Assembly: GCA_963662155.1 (NCBI GenBank)
Contig: OY759274.1
Coordinates: forward strand, 48,829,577 to 48,893,576
Source of the DNA: Lamellibrachia columna
Lineage: Eukaryota > Annelida > Polychaeta > Sabellida > Siboglinidae
Reading direction: 5' to 3'
DNA length: 64,000 nucleotides
Position 1 is the stretch's first letter, and every line of letters starts with the position of its first letter. Shown piece after piece: positions 1 through 10,339 of this stretch. The translations under genes and the position numbers were made by a program. The notes beneath the pieces were generated by a model. That model saw only the letters and a program-made list of their open reading frames with translations. It did not search any database and was not told where the DNA came from.

Positions 1-117
1 TCCTGCCACCTGACAATCCCTCTTCACTCACTCGGTTATCTTCCTTTTGTTGCACATTCTTCCTTTTTCCATCTTTCTTCTTCTTACCAGCTTTCTCCCT
101 CACATTGCCGCTGCTCT

Positions 118-900
118 CCTTGTTCTCAACACCTCTGTTTTCCTTGTTTTCACTACCTCTGCTCTCCTCCTTCTCACCGTCTTTGTTCTCCTTGTTATCA
201 CCACCTCTGTTCTCCTTGTTTTCACTACCTCTGCTCTCTTTGTTCTCACCACCTCTGTTCTCCTTGTTCTCACCACCTCTGTTCTCCTTGTTTTCACTAC
301 ATCTACTCTCCTCGTTCTCACCGGCTCTGTTTTCCTTGTTCTCACAACTTCTGTTCTCCTTGTTTTCACTACCTCTGCTCTCCTCGTTCTCACCACCTCT
401 GTTCTCCTTGTTCTCACCACCTCTGTTCTCCTTGTTTTCACTACATCTGCTCTCCTCGTTCTCACCGGCTCTGTTCTCCTTGTTCTCACCACCTCTGTTC
501 TCCTTGTTTTCACTACCTCTGCTCTCCTCGTTCTCACCACCTCTGTTCTCCTTGTTCTCACCACCTCTGTTCTCCTTGTTTTAACTACCTCTGCTATCCT
601 CGTTCTCACCGGATCTGTTCTCCTCGTTCTCATCACCTCTGTTCTCCTTGTTTTCACTACCTCTGCTCTCCTTGTTCTCACCACCTATGTTCTCCTTGTT
701 CTCACCACCTCTGTTCTCCTTGTTTTCACTACCTCTGCTCTCCTTGTTCTCATCACCTCTGTTCTCCTTGTTCTCACCACCTCTGTTCTCCTTGTTTTCA
801 CTAAATCTGCTCTCGTCGGTCTCACCGGCTCTGCCCTCCTCGGTCTCACCACCTCTGCTCTCATCATTCTCACCACCTCTGCTCTCTTCTTTCTCACCCT
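118..900. repeat. 24-bp minisatellite, about 32 copies
   Basis: Tandem copies of a pyrimidine-rich 24-bp unit (ctctgttctccttgttctca plus four bases) alternate with a variant having ttttcacta in place of ttctcacca. Because 24 is a multiple of 3, frames stay open. Plus-strand frames read as hydrophobic L/V/T or F/S/L repeats. One minus-strand frame reads as a charged octapeptide like GGENKENR, open from about 985 down to a stop near 582. That stop comes from a single c-to-a change in one unit (ttttaactac instead of ttttcactac). The array could be an exon of a minus-strand low-complexity protein, but repeats of this kind give open frames by chance and I see no flanking exon. Confidence 0.9.
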
Positions 901-930
901 GCCCTATCATCATCAAAATCATATGCCTTA

Positions 931-2389
931 ACTCAATCACCTGCTCCTGCAGATATAGCATGACACCACAGCCGACTAGATGCACGCCTCAAGTTCTTTT
1001 CACAGCGAGTAACCAAGCCTACCAAGCGACTGTATCAATGCACTAACAGTAAACAATTGCAATGCAAAATAGAAAAAATACTGTCAGGACCACTGATTAA
1101 GAGGCTATATATGAGCCAGTAGGCTCCCTGTCCCAAACTCGTTGAAGGTATGATTCAAGGTATGGCTGTGTATGTGTTACGTGCCCACTGGCCACAGCGC
1201 TGCCAGTGGGCACGTAACACATTTGCTAAAATTGGTGCCGTTCTCGAATCACTCCAAATCGAAGCTTTTCAAAGTTCATTTTCACAGTCAAATATCACAT
1301 TAATCAGAATGCCTTGACACACTGTATTGCCTATCGGATTGTCCACCTCAGTATTAAAAATACGAAGTTAATTGGTGTAATATCCTTAATACATTTTCGA
1401 ACTGGATACAATCAACAAGCCTTCCCCAATGATGACAAGATACTGACATCATTAAAAACGAATTGTCCAGTAGGCATCTATGTTACAAAGGCCAACTTAG
1501 CTCTATAAACGTTCAATGTGGCTGCACCCGTATTACGAAGAAAACATTTTTATAACTCAACAGAACGTGCTAAATATTGTTTCCCATGTCAGTTCGTCAA
1601 ATCCGTTAACTCCCATTATTGTTATTCATACGTTTTCGCCAAATTGGTGAAGCAGTCCAATTTTCCGTTTCGCAAAATGCTGATTCGCTTCGCCATTGGC
1701 GAAAGGCGATCGATTAGCAGTTATTACTGTTACCTTTCTATCTACAGTACTGCAAACCTAAAACATTCAAGCAGCAAATTGTCTTATTTCATATTAAAAA
1801 ATATCTTGTATGCCACATAAACAAGAAATGAAATCTGCAATTTTTTTTTATATATTTGAGCCAAATTGATGCTACAGGGAATGTGTAAATATTGCTCCTG
1901 CCCCCCCCCCCCAATTATTTGAAAGGTTTCCTGCATGAAATGTTGCTGCAAATACTGCATGTAGCACATGAATCTTTTTAAATCGTTACAGTTTGCCTTA
2001 TTGATGACCAATGAAATTAACTGCAATGCAGAATTACAAGGAAATAAGCAACTTATTTGATTAAATGGCCGAATTAAGTAGTTGATGCCTAACCATGAAA
2101 CTATACACAAATATATATATTTAGACATTTGCATGTTTTCATAAACGATATGGCATTGCAGATAACCAGCCATATTGGTTTGCTATCAAAAAGGAATTGA
2201 TCGATATTTAGGAAAATGTGAAAAGGGTCAAGCAGTCTATCACGGACAAAGTGGAATAGGTAAAGTCAGTGGGAGATGATGTTGCCAAAAGTTTCACTGG
2301 AATTGATCTAATAAGTATACATTATCTACATCCAGGCTTTGTGAAAAAAATCTTTTCCTAGTTTTGTTGCTGTAAATATCTGAATGTCT
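931..2389. other. No gene recognised; AT-rich intergenic or intronic DNA
   Basis: Contains a 20-bp-arm hairpin (listed separately), a C12 run at 1901-1912 and short AT tracts. ORFs of 100-129 codons here are AT-rich, lack splice or start context and resemble nothing I know. Confidence 0.5.
1172..1222. repeat. Perfect 20-bp inverted repeat (hairpin)
   Basis: Left arm 1172-1191 (atgtgttacgtgcccactgg) and right arm 1203-1222 are exact reverse complements around an 11-nt loop. The arms are GC-richer than the surroundings. No T-run follows, so it is not a bacterial-type terminator. It could be a palindromic transposon remnant or a structured RNA element. Confidence 0.9.
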
Positions 2390-2742
2390 CTGCTTCACCT
2401 TCCTCCTGATCTCTTGTTGTATACAAGTGTTGATGTCTTCACCTTCCTCCTGATCTCTTGTTGTATACAAGTGTTGATGTCTTCACCTTCCTCCTGATCT
2501 CTTGTTGTATACAAGTGTTGATGTCTTCACCTCCCTCCTGATCTCTTGTTGTATACAAGTGTTGATGTCTTCACCTCCCTCCTGATCTCTTGTTGTATAC
2601 AAGTGTTGTTGTCTTCACCTTCCTCCTGATCTCTTGTTGTATACAAGTGTTGATGTCTTCACCTTCCTCCTGATATCTTGTTGTATACAAGTGTTGATGT
2701 CTTCACCTTCCTCCTGATCTCTTCTTGTATACAAGTGTTGAT
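2390..2742. repeat. 44-bp minisatellite, 8 copies
   Basis: The unit contains gtgttgatgtcttcacc followed by a copy of cctgatctcttgttgtatac. Copies are over 95% alike by eye, differing by substitutions (ccttcc/cctccc, gttgatg/gttgttg). It lies upstream of the first plus-strand exon I can see. Confidence 0.95.
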
Positions 2743-3065
2743 GCACCATTGAATGTTTCCATACTATTTTGTATAAACAAGAATAATGCAGAACTGCTTT
2801 GAAAGTTGAAAGGGCCTTTTAACTATATATAACTGGTACTGTTGTTTTTATAGTGTTTTATCATATTTTATATGTTCCCCGCTGAACATTTTATAAAATC
2901 ATATATTTTGTATGCCCTACATTTACTCTTTTATTTATAAATATACATATTTTAGATAGATCTCTACTTTGAGTAATAACGTAATGTAAAGCGCCATAAA
3001 GCACTTGGTGAATATGACGCTAAAGTTTGAATTTGTTTTATTACAATATTATATGTTATGTGTCT
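2743..3065. other. AT-rich spacer, no gene seen
   Basis: About 320 bp of AT-rich single-copy-looking DNA between the 44-bp and 34-bp minisatellites. No exon signal or element was recognised. Confidence 0.5.
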
Positions 3066-3570
3066 GTAGGCAAGTACCAATGTCTCCTTGGAATGTGCTG
3101 AAGGCAAGCACCTACTTCCACTTGGTATGTGCTGTTGGGAAGCACCTATGTCTCCTTGGTATGTGCTGTCAACAAGCACCGATGTCTCCTTGCTATGTGC
3201 TGTCAGCAAGCACCAATGTCTCCTTGCTATGTGCTTTTGGAAAGCACCAATGTCTCCTTGCTATTTACTTAGGCAAGCACAAATGTCTCCTTGCTATATG
3301 CTGTCAGCAAGCACTAATGTATCCTTGCAATGTGCTGTCGACAATCACCAATGTCTCCTTGCTATGTGCTGTCAGAAAGCATCAATGTCTCCTTGCTATG
3401 TGCTGTTGTCAAGCACCAATGTCTACTTGGTATGTGCTGTCGACAAGCACCAATGTCTCCTTGGTATGTGCTGTCGACAAGCACCAATGTCTTCTTGCTA
3501 TGTGCTCTTGGCAAGCACCAATGTCTCTTTGCTATGTGCTGTAGTCAACTACCAACATCTACTTGCTTCT
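3066..3570. repeat. 34-bp minisatellite ending at a splice acceptor, about 15 copies
   Basis: The unit reads roughly caagcaccaatgtctccttg then ctatgtgctgtcag. Each unit carries an acceptor-like tgtcag or tgtag just before caagcacc. The array runs directly into the exon whose acceptor reads ttgtag and whose first bases are gcaagcacg. The first unit near 3066 also reads ctgtaggcaagtacc. Since 34 is not a multiple of 3, all three forward frames are open over long stretches; those ORFs are artefacts. Confidence 0.92.
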
Positions 3571-3581
3571 TGTGGTTGTAG

Positions 3582-3741
3582 GCAAGCACGAAGAAAGCAG
3601 CTCAGCAGAGATCAAGAAGGTTCAGATGGAGGAACTTGCTGCACTGTTGTTTACCTCAAAAAGCTGCTTGCTCCATACCTACATGATTACGACTTCTTCA
3701 TGCAGAAAGTCAAGAACATCAAACAAACTTGGCGTACCAGT
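3582..3741 (+). CDS. Exon 1 (first visible) of an unnamed multi-exon gene; possible internal frameshift
   Basis: Acceptor ttgtggttgtag precedes 3582. A candidate donor, AGT then GTGTCT, follows 3741 and leaves phase 0, matching the next exon. In the phase-compatible frame the 3' half reads LKKLLAPYLHDYDFFMQKVK and ends QTWRTS. The 5' half looks more convincing in another frame (EIKKVQMEELAALL), so a one-base indel near 3640-3660 is suspected, either decay or an assembly error. I do not recognise the family. The 34-bp minisatellite sits immediately upstream and shares sequence with the acceptor. Confidence 0.45.
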
Positions 3742-5160
3742 GTGTCTGGGTCTGTATTTTAATTTGTTTTGCTGTTTAAGGGTGAATTCAGTTAATTCAA
3801 CGTGGGTCCAGTTGAATATAAACTAGTAGGTTGTCCGATGTCTTAATAAAAACTAAATGACACATTTGCACAAATGAGCTAGCATGTCATAGTGGATACT
3901 AGATAGGTTAGATTTTTTGCAAAATGATTTTGAAATGAGGTGAGAGAAAAATCAAATTGAGGATGGAGCTTGTCTCCCACAATTGCTGTGAGACTATCAA
4001 ATCTCTAGTTCTCCTGCTCAGGAGAACAAATCTCTCACCATATTTCTGTTGAAATTACATCATTTGCAGCCTAACAACATATTGTTAATCCCTCCCCTTA
4101 CTAATGCCTGAACAAGGCAGACCTGTCTAACCTGTGTCCTTGTGTCTTGTGTGTCGTTGACATTGTTTATAAGCCATAGACGAGCAAAGCACTGACACCT
4201 TCGGTTTCCCTATTGTCAAGTTGTCACCCACTGTAAACCAGGCTCACAGTAATCAATATACAATCCGTTAACTATCCATTGAGATAATACCTATATATAC
4301 ATCATGGTAAAAGACATATTATGTTTATGTTCACATGCAATAAATACAATGCGGCACAGGCACTGCTTGAAGAGATCTTTGGGCTAAAGGTGAATAAAAA
4401 GTTCCCAAAGAAACTGCTATAGTAGACACCATGTGGTGTTGGTGTCTGGGAAATAAACGGAAAATGGTCATTACAGCCACAAAGGAATAATGCTGGAAGT
4501 CACTGTTGGACAGGAGGTAAATATATTTATTTTTCATTACACAGTATCAAAGCCCCACTACAGTGTGACTGGACTATCAACAGTTATGTAATCGTCACAT
4601 GTAGAAATGTCTTGTGGACAGGTAGTGTGCTAAGATGTTATTAGTCCCCATAAAAGTCAGTAATGTTTTATATATAGGTGTCACAAGGCCATCTTGAAAG
4701 AAACAATTCCATTCAAATTAAACAGTTGCCTTATATTTATTGAAATGATTTTCTATGGAAAAGTAGAGGAATGTTACAGAAACATGTAATTTTCACTTTT
4801 GTCCTGCTTTTATGATTATTGCTGTCCATATAACCCTTACACAGCATCTCCACGTGAATTCAAGGTATCATGTAGGTATTGATAAGCGTTTTCACTGCAG
4901 CTTGGCAGTGATGTGCACATAGAGCACTGATGTTTACATGTTATGACATATTTACGCGTCATATATATGGCAAGACTCGAATTCTACTAGAAAATGAAGA
5001 TCTACCACTAAATATAATATGTTCATTCCTCCTTAATTATCTAGTTTGGTCATGTGATAACATTGCCTCAAGCCCTCAGCTGGTAAGCTTCCAGAAGCTT
5101 AGAATTTTATGGCAAGATATGTCATGTATTAGGCTACGTTGACTATGTTGTATATTGTAG
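3742..5160 (+). other. Intron of the unnamed gene
   Basis: About 1.4 kb between two exon-like segments. It holds a partial dispersed repeat (3848-3962) and otherwise AT-rich sequence without a recognisable gene. It ends in the acceptor tatattgtag. Confidence 0.5.
3848..3962 (+). repeat. Partial copy of a dispersed repeat also at 12.2 and 22.6-23.5 kb
   Basis: Shares gagctagcatgt, agtggatacta and the following caaattga context with 23370-23470. The fuller copies contain a conserved catccatagtcgatttaata. It is probably the fragment of a non-autonomous mobile element. Confidence 0.75.
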
Positions 5161-5283
5161 ATTGCTCCTGATGGCAGACATCTGAGTGTGGCTGGATCTC
5201 AACAAGTCACCATTTCTGTGAGCAACATGAAGAATGTGGATGTTATCATTAACAATGTTGAGCTGAACGTGGTAGAAAAACAG
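5161..5283 (+). CDS. Exon 2 of the unnamed gene, with a GC-type donor
   Basis: The 123-nt exon encodes 41 codons at phase 0 on both sides: it begins IAPDGRHLSVAG, continues QQVTISVSNMKNVDVIINN and ends VVEKQ. The acceptor is tatattgtag. The donor is CAG followed by GCAAGT, the usual form of the minority GC-AG intron class. Alternating hydrophobic and polar residues suggest beta strands of a secreted or membrane-associated protein, which is inference. The following minisatellite starts with a diverged copy of this exon's 3' end. Confidence 0.65.
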
Positions 5284-5868
5284 GCAAGTTGGATAATTCC
5301 CATGGATGACCCTTACAGCTAATCACCTAAAGTGTGTACTGAATGTGGTAGACAAACAGAGGAGTTGGATACTTTTCATGGGTTACCCTTACAACTAATC
5401 AACTAAAATGTGTATTGAATGTTGTTGGATACTTCCCATGGATGACCCTTACAACTAATCAACAAAAATGTGTATTGAATGTTGGATACTTCCCATGGAT
5501 GACCCTTACAACTAATCAACTAAAATGTGTATTGAATATTGTTGGATACTTCACATGGATGACCCTTACAACTAATCAACTAAAATGTGTATTGAATGTT
5601 GTTGGATACTTCCCATGGATGACCCTTACAACTAATCAACTAAAATGTGTATTGAATATTGTTGGATACTTCACATGGATGACCCTTACAACTAATCAAC
5701 TAAAATGTGTATTGAATGTTGTTGGATACTTCACATGGATGACCCTTACAACTAGTCAATCTAAAATATGTATTGAATGTTGTTGGATACTACCCATGGA
5801 TGACCCTTACAACTAATCAATCTAAAATGTGTATTGAATTTTGTTGGATACTACCCATGGATGACCCT
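5284..5868. repeat. 60-bp minisatellite seeded from an exon/donor junction, about 9 copies
   Basis: The unit contains ggatacttcccatggatgac and acaactaatcaactaaaatg. Units alternate partly between ttcacatgg/gaatatt and ttcccatgg/gaatgtt forms, hinting at a 120-bp dimer; one unit is 57 bp. The 5'-most copy repeats the exon end: gtggtagaaaaacaggcaag in the exon and donor, then gtggtagacaaacagaggag about 60 bp later. Confidence 0.93.
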
Positions 5869-6441
5869 CACATTCACATGGCTATGGTAGAGACAGGCCC
5901 AAGTAGGATGATCGACAACACTGAATATCTACGTAAGTGAAAGGTGCCGCCTCCCAAATGGGTGCAGGAGTATGACCACTTCATACTTGTCTGGAAAGTG
6001 AGTTCAGACAATATATCTTACATAATCAGATTCACATCTGAAAGATATAAACTCAATTATATGGTTAGTGTTTGCCAAGCAAATGATGCCGCTAATCAGC
6101 AGAACATTTCTTTCTAACAGCAATACTGGTTGTTTAGATATTCACTTTTGCATGCAGTGGGGATGATATCCTGATACTCTAATATGTACAGTCTCTATTT
6201 CTCATGGTTGTTATGAGTAATGCTATCCTTTAGTTCTACCATTTATCAAACAACTTCGAAGTCCTCCATTATACAATGTTAAAAACAAATGTGTTTAGCA
6301 TTGAAACTTCATGTTAATTAATTGGTCAGAATATGTATTAATTGTAGCAGCCAATAACTTCAAAATACACCTTGTACTTACCATTGACTAAGATGGGTTG
6401 ATGCAAGCAGAAACGATTCATATAACTTTTTTTTATTTTAG
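5869..6441 (+). other. Rest of intron 2
   Basis: No further gene or repeat recognised. It ends in a T-rich tract and acceptor ttattttag. Confidence 0.5.
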
Positions 6442-6589
6442 ACTGCCAAGAGTTTAGGCCTTTCTGATCTCTCAAATTTGAAAGATGTTTTCAACTTCAA
6501 AATTAATTCCATCAGGCTGAAGAAATTGCTCATAAGGTCGGCTTGTTAAAATCAAGACAAGCATCTTGAAAACTGTGGAAGAAATTGAG
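6442..6589 (+). CDS. Exon 3 of the unnamed gene; probable frameshift
   Basis: After acceptor ttttatttag the phase-0 frame reads TAKSLGLSDLSNLKDVFNFK then INSIRLKKLLIR and hits a stop at about 6547. A shifted frame continues with VKIKTSILKTVEEIEVGQ. The two together read like one exon broken by a one-base indel near 6535. A donor at 6536 (AAG then GTCGGC) would be phase 2 and does not fit the next exon, which needs phase 1. The exact 3' end is unresolved. Either a damaged gene copy or an assembly indel would explain this. Confidence 0.5.
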
Positions 6590-7339
6590 GTTGGACAATG
6601 TTTATTTTCAGTGGTGGCTTATTATTTATATAATATTACTGTGCTGGCTTAGTACTTCAGGAAAGTATTCTTATGAATAATTTCATGAAATATTGATTTC
6701 TGGTGCAGACGGCTAATTTATGACCAGCATAGCTGTTGTCATTATGTCTAATGTTTCCACATGAAGTCTTCTTTATCATTTTGATATACATGATATGACC
6801 AGGAGTGTTCGGACCATTCTTATTGCGAGGAGTGACATATATGCTGCAATACAGAAATGCTTGCAAACAAAATATTGAATCTGTTGAGATCAGCATTGAG
6901 TCCTGGGAATCTGTTGCAGCAGACTGCAACAACTGACAACAGGCTGTGTGGAGTGGTATCAGGAAGACAGAAAAAAGGAGAAATAAACTGTGGATGGAGA
7001 AGAGAGTCCGGGGGCCCATCAATCCCTCATTGATTGTTATCTCAAGTCTGACCCACGTAGGTAGAATATTATTGCTATATATCATACAGGTCACATATGA
7101 TATAGTATTTGTCACTATTGTTACTTTCATGCAGTTTAATATGTTTTTATTATTGCTCCCATCAATGTAATATAACACAGTTATGTTCAACACATTAAAT
7201 TGATGTTACCTTGTGTTATCAGAGCCTAACTGAAGTGTTTAGTATAGGGGTTCATACATCAATTGAGTTATTTAGAAAGTCTTACAAGGCAGTAACATGT
7301 ACTTAAAATTGACATAATGTTTTTACATTGGAAGTCTAG
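6590..7339 (+). other. Intron 3
   Basis: About 750 bp without a recognised gene. A 178-codon minus-strand ORF here is AT-rich and has no supporting context. Confidence 0.45.
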
Positions 7340-7525
7340 TTGGCAAGAACATCCTGTGTCGCTTTGACAAGACTTGCACCAGCATCAGTTGTTGTGTTGA
7401 CCTTAAGTTGTTTATCTACCAACACACATTGACCGCCTACGTCAGATATACCACCTGTAACCTGGAACTGACCATTGGCCTCAACGAGTGGACGGCCAGC
7501 TTCAACGTGTTTGAACAGGACCTCA
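7340..7525 (+). CDS. Exon 4 of the unnamed gene: cysteine-rich module
   Basis: The 186-nt exon starts after tctag (phase 1) and ends at CTCA then GTGAGT (phase 1). It reads GKNILCRFDKTCTSISCCVD, then LKLFIYQHTLTAYVRYTTC, NLELTIGLNEWTASF and NVFEQDL. Five cysteines in a C-x5-C-x4-CC spacing, with a later C and a conserved-looking W, suggest a disulphide-bonded extracellular module. Codon use and clean splice sites make this the best supported exon here. Large repeated secreted proteins of molluscs and lancelets have modules of this general look, but I cannot assign a name. Confidence 0.75.
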
Positions 7526-7859
7526 GTGAGTGATTTTACAGCAAACTTAATTTATTAATCATTTCACTCCAGTAGATACTTGTTAATATCTCACTGATAC
7601 CTTTGGGTATCATAGATGACAATAAATGAATTAAACAAATGATCTTCTGATTGTGGAGGTGCCAACAGTATCAATAATATTTATAGAAGCAAATTTGACA
7701 GATATCGGTAAAGACTGTCCATACATTGATAAAACTGTTTAGTGATTCCTTATCCATCTGCCCTTTGTCTGTTTCTTTGGATGGAAATTTGCTTAAATCT
7801 TATTACATATATGTCAGCAACATGCACATATGTATTTTGTTAATTTTCAGTAAAATAAG

Positions 7860-7951
7860 GCAATGTGAATCTTCTGAAAGAAGCCAACATATTGAGTGTT
7901 GTCCACACGAAGCTGTACCTCAAGATTGAGAAGACAAACAACATTCTGAAG
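7860..7951 (+). CDS. Exon 5 of the unnamed gene
   Basis: Begins at 7860 with GC, which completes a serine codon with the A left at 7525 (phase 1 to 1). It reads NVNLLKEANILSVVHTKLYL then KIEKTNNILK and ends at AAG then GTAACC, phase 0. The used acceptor (aaataag) lies nine bases past a better-looking ttttcag; that upstream site would bring in a stop codon. Phase agreement with exon 4 supports both exons. Confidence 0.7.
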
Positions 7952-8192
7952 GTAACCAGTTTGTTTTATGCTGGAAAATCCTACTGCTACTTTGAGTGGA
8001 CCTGAATCAAATAACATGTTGGCATTGATATAACATGACAGTTGTTGTAGTCTTATTCAGCTCCAGTGAACTTACCGAACAAATTATATAACTAGATTCA
8101 TTACAAGGATTATTTCATCCTTTCTTCACTAATAATTAATATAAGAACATTTCAACTTAGCAATAAAGGTTTTATTCTCCCAATATATTAAG

Positions 8193-9270
8193 TTTTAACA
8201 AGATTGAACAAGATTGTCATCCCAAACAACAAGTTCCAGATGGCAAGTGGAAAAGGAAGCCATTGGTTTATCTAGAGTCCAACAATTTTCTCATCTATGT
8301 GTAGCCTGCCCTTATCAGATATCTGTCAGTTCTATTTTTAAACATGCACTACTAGCATTACACACTAATTTGGCAGTTTGTTCCATTCATTTATAACCCT
8401 TTTTGAGAAAGAGTACTTTATCATGTCCAACCTACACTGCTTCTTAACTTAATGCTAATTTGTGTCCTCTGGTTATACTGCCTTGTTTAAGTTTAAAGAA
8501 CATATTTCTATCAATATCCTCATAACCGTTCACTGTTCACTGGTATCTAGTGTTGTCAAATCACATTGTAAAACACTGCTTTCTTAACTAATGTCTCTCA
8601 ATTCTGGAATAATTTTAGTTGCTCTTCGTTGTGTTCTTTCTAGCTTGTCTGTGTCCTTTTTACGATATGGCTTCATTGCCTGAATACAATATTCCAAATG
8701 TGGTCTAATTATTGATTTGTACAGGTGTACAATTAGCTATTTTTCCTTATACGTGATAGTTCTCCTAATTAGATTTCCTTTCGAAGCAGCAATCCGACAT
8801 TGCTCTGAAACTTTCATGTCACATCATCCCCCATTTTACATTCTTCGTCCATGTTTCCATGTCCTATGTGTATGCATTTACACTTCCCAAAATTGATTAA
8901 CATTGGCCATTTTTGGCCATTTAACTAATTTATTTAGATCATCCTGTAAACTTTGTTTATCTGTAACATTAGTAACCTTTCTGAATACTTTTGTATCATC
9001 TACAAATTTCAGTACTTTGCTAGATATGTCATCTTCCAAATCATTTATATATATATATATTTAAAATAGTATAGGGCCTAATACTGATCCCTGTGGTACC
9101 CCACTCAAAACAGATTTCCAGTTTGAAATCTCACCATCTACTATTACTCTCTGTCTTCTGTGTGTAAGCCACTCTTCTATCCAGTTGATTACATCATTAC
9201 ATCATGGGCTTTTAGTTTAAATTAAAAAAAAATTATGTGGCACTTTATCGAAAGTTTTCTGAAAATCTAC
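8193..9270 (-). mobile_element. Decayed CR1/L2-like LINE fragment, copy A
   Basis: Reverse complement of the element at 29.85-31.15 kb. Its 3' end at 8193 carries the short tandem tail AACAAGATT. RT-derived text is recognisable in broken frames (the VDGEISNWKS region near 9110-9150, a DFQKTFDKVPH-like stretch near 9240-9270), with many stops and indels. A short TA run at about 9045-9063 replaces the conserved FLIYIND codons. 5'-truncated near 9270. Confidence 0.85.
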
Positions 9271-9884
9271 ATGGTTGCCAAAAGTTCAGCTTACAAATAC
9301 AGCTGTAACAAAATACACGTCATCACACACTTAAACCAAAACTCTGAATAATATTTTAATTCGTTCCCTGCACTAAAACCAAATCTGGATGATTTGAGTG
9401 TTAACCAATCAAATCATATTTCGAGGCGGTACAAGCGTTTCTACGTCACATTTAAATCCCAAGATGCCATTGGAGGCGGGAGTCTTGAGTGAGTTTTGCA
9501 CTCGGCCTTTAAAGAAATTCGTCGATCAGTGAAAGAAACCGTATGGAACCATGTTTCAACTTATCCGTTATCTGATAATCCAACAAAATAATCTAGCAAA
9601 TTTTTCACTAAGATACTCACTCCTGATAAATATAACGAACCGGGTATCTGGAGCTTCACCAACAATATAAACCATAAATTACTGATTCCATATGAGTGAA
9701 ATCATGAAAAATTGAACAGTTGTGCAAAAATTAGGAGTGAATAATTATTTTCTTTCCTAAAATAATTTCTTTCACATACAATGTTATAGTATGGGGTTGA
9801 AAGTGTACCAAGGTAATAAATAGAAGATAACTTACTGCCTGGTTTTCATTATATAGGATGATGAAATATACCATTCACATTTTT
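9271..9884. other. No gene recognised
   Basis: AT-rich sequence between LINE copy A and the first copy of the 17-bp motif. No coherent reading frame or repeat match found. Confidence 0.4.
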
Positions 9885-10339
9885 GTGTCGCGTCTGTCAC
9901 ATCTATAAATCTAAGTGTCCTGCAAAATTTCCACAATGATAATTCTTTCTTTTATTTTTAGAGGTGTATTATGATGGTGGTGATAAGACAAAACAGAAAT
10001 GTTAGGTTTTCCTTTGAAACCATCGAATGATAGTGCTGACAGTGCAAAATTGTGTCCCTTTTTGAAAATCCAGTTGGAAAAGTTCCACCCAACATAATTT
10101 TTTTCATAGATTCCATTCTACAGGACAAAAAACCCTGTGTGACAGATGCGACATTAATTGTGACAGACGTGACATAAACGACAAGGTTAATCAAATTAAT
10201 CTTTATTTTCAAACTGTCTCTATACTTGGTTGGGCTGTTGGTTTACCTGATTCAAATCACTTTTTCATAAAATATGAAGAAGATTACCTTGATTAACATA
10301 GTAATACCTGGAAATCTGACTACATGTAAATTGGTATTA

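Noticed and set aside
47..931. 294-codon hydrophobic plus-strand ORF, like a membrane protein
   Set aside because: It is the in-phase translation of the 24-bp array. The opposite-strand frame is equally long-lived, so openness is not evidence.
1314..2173. Small ORFs of 64-129 codons as genes
   Set aside because: AT-rich, low-complexity composition with no supporting context.
3005..3762. Long cysteine-rich ORFs over the 34-bp array
   Set aside because: Period 34 keeps all three frames open; the cysteines are repeat artefacts.
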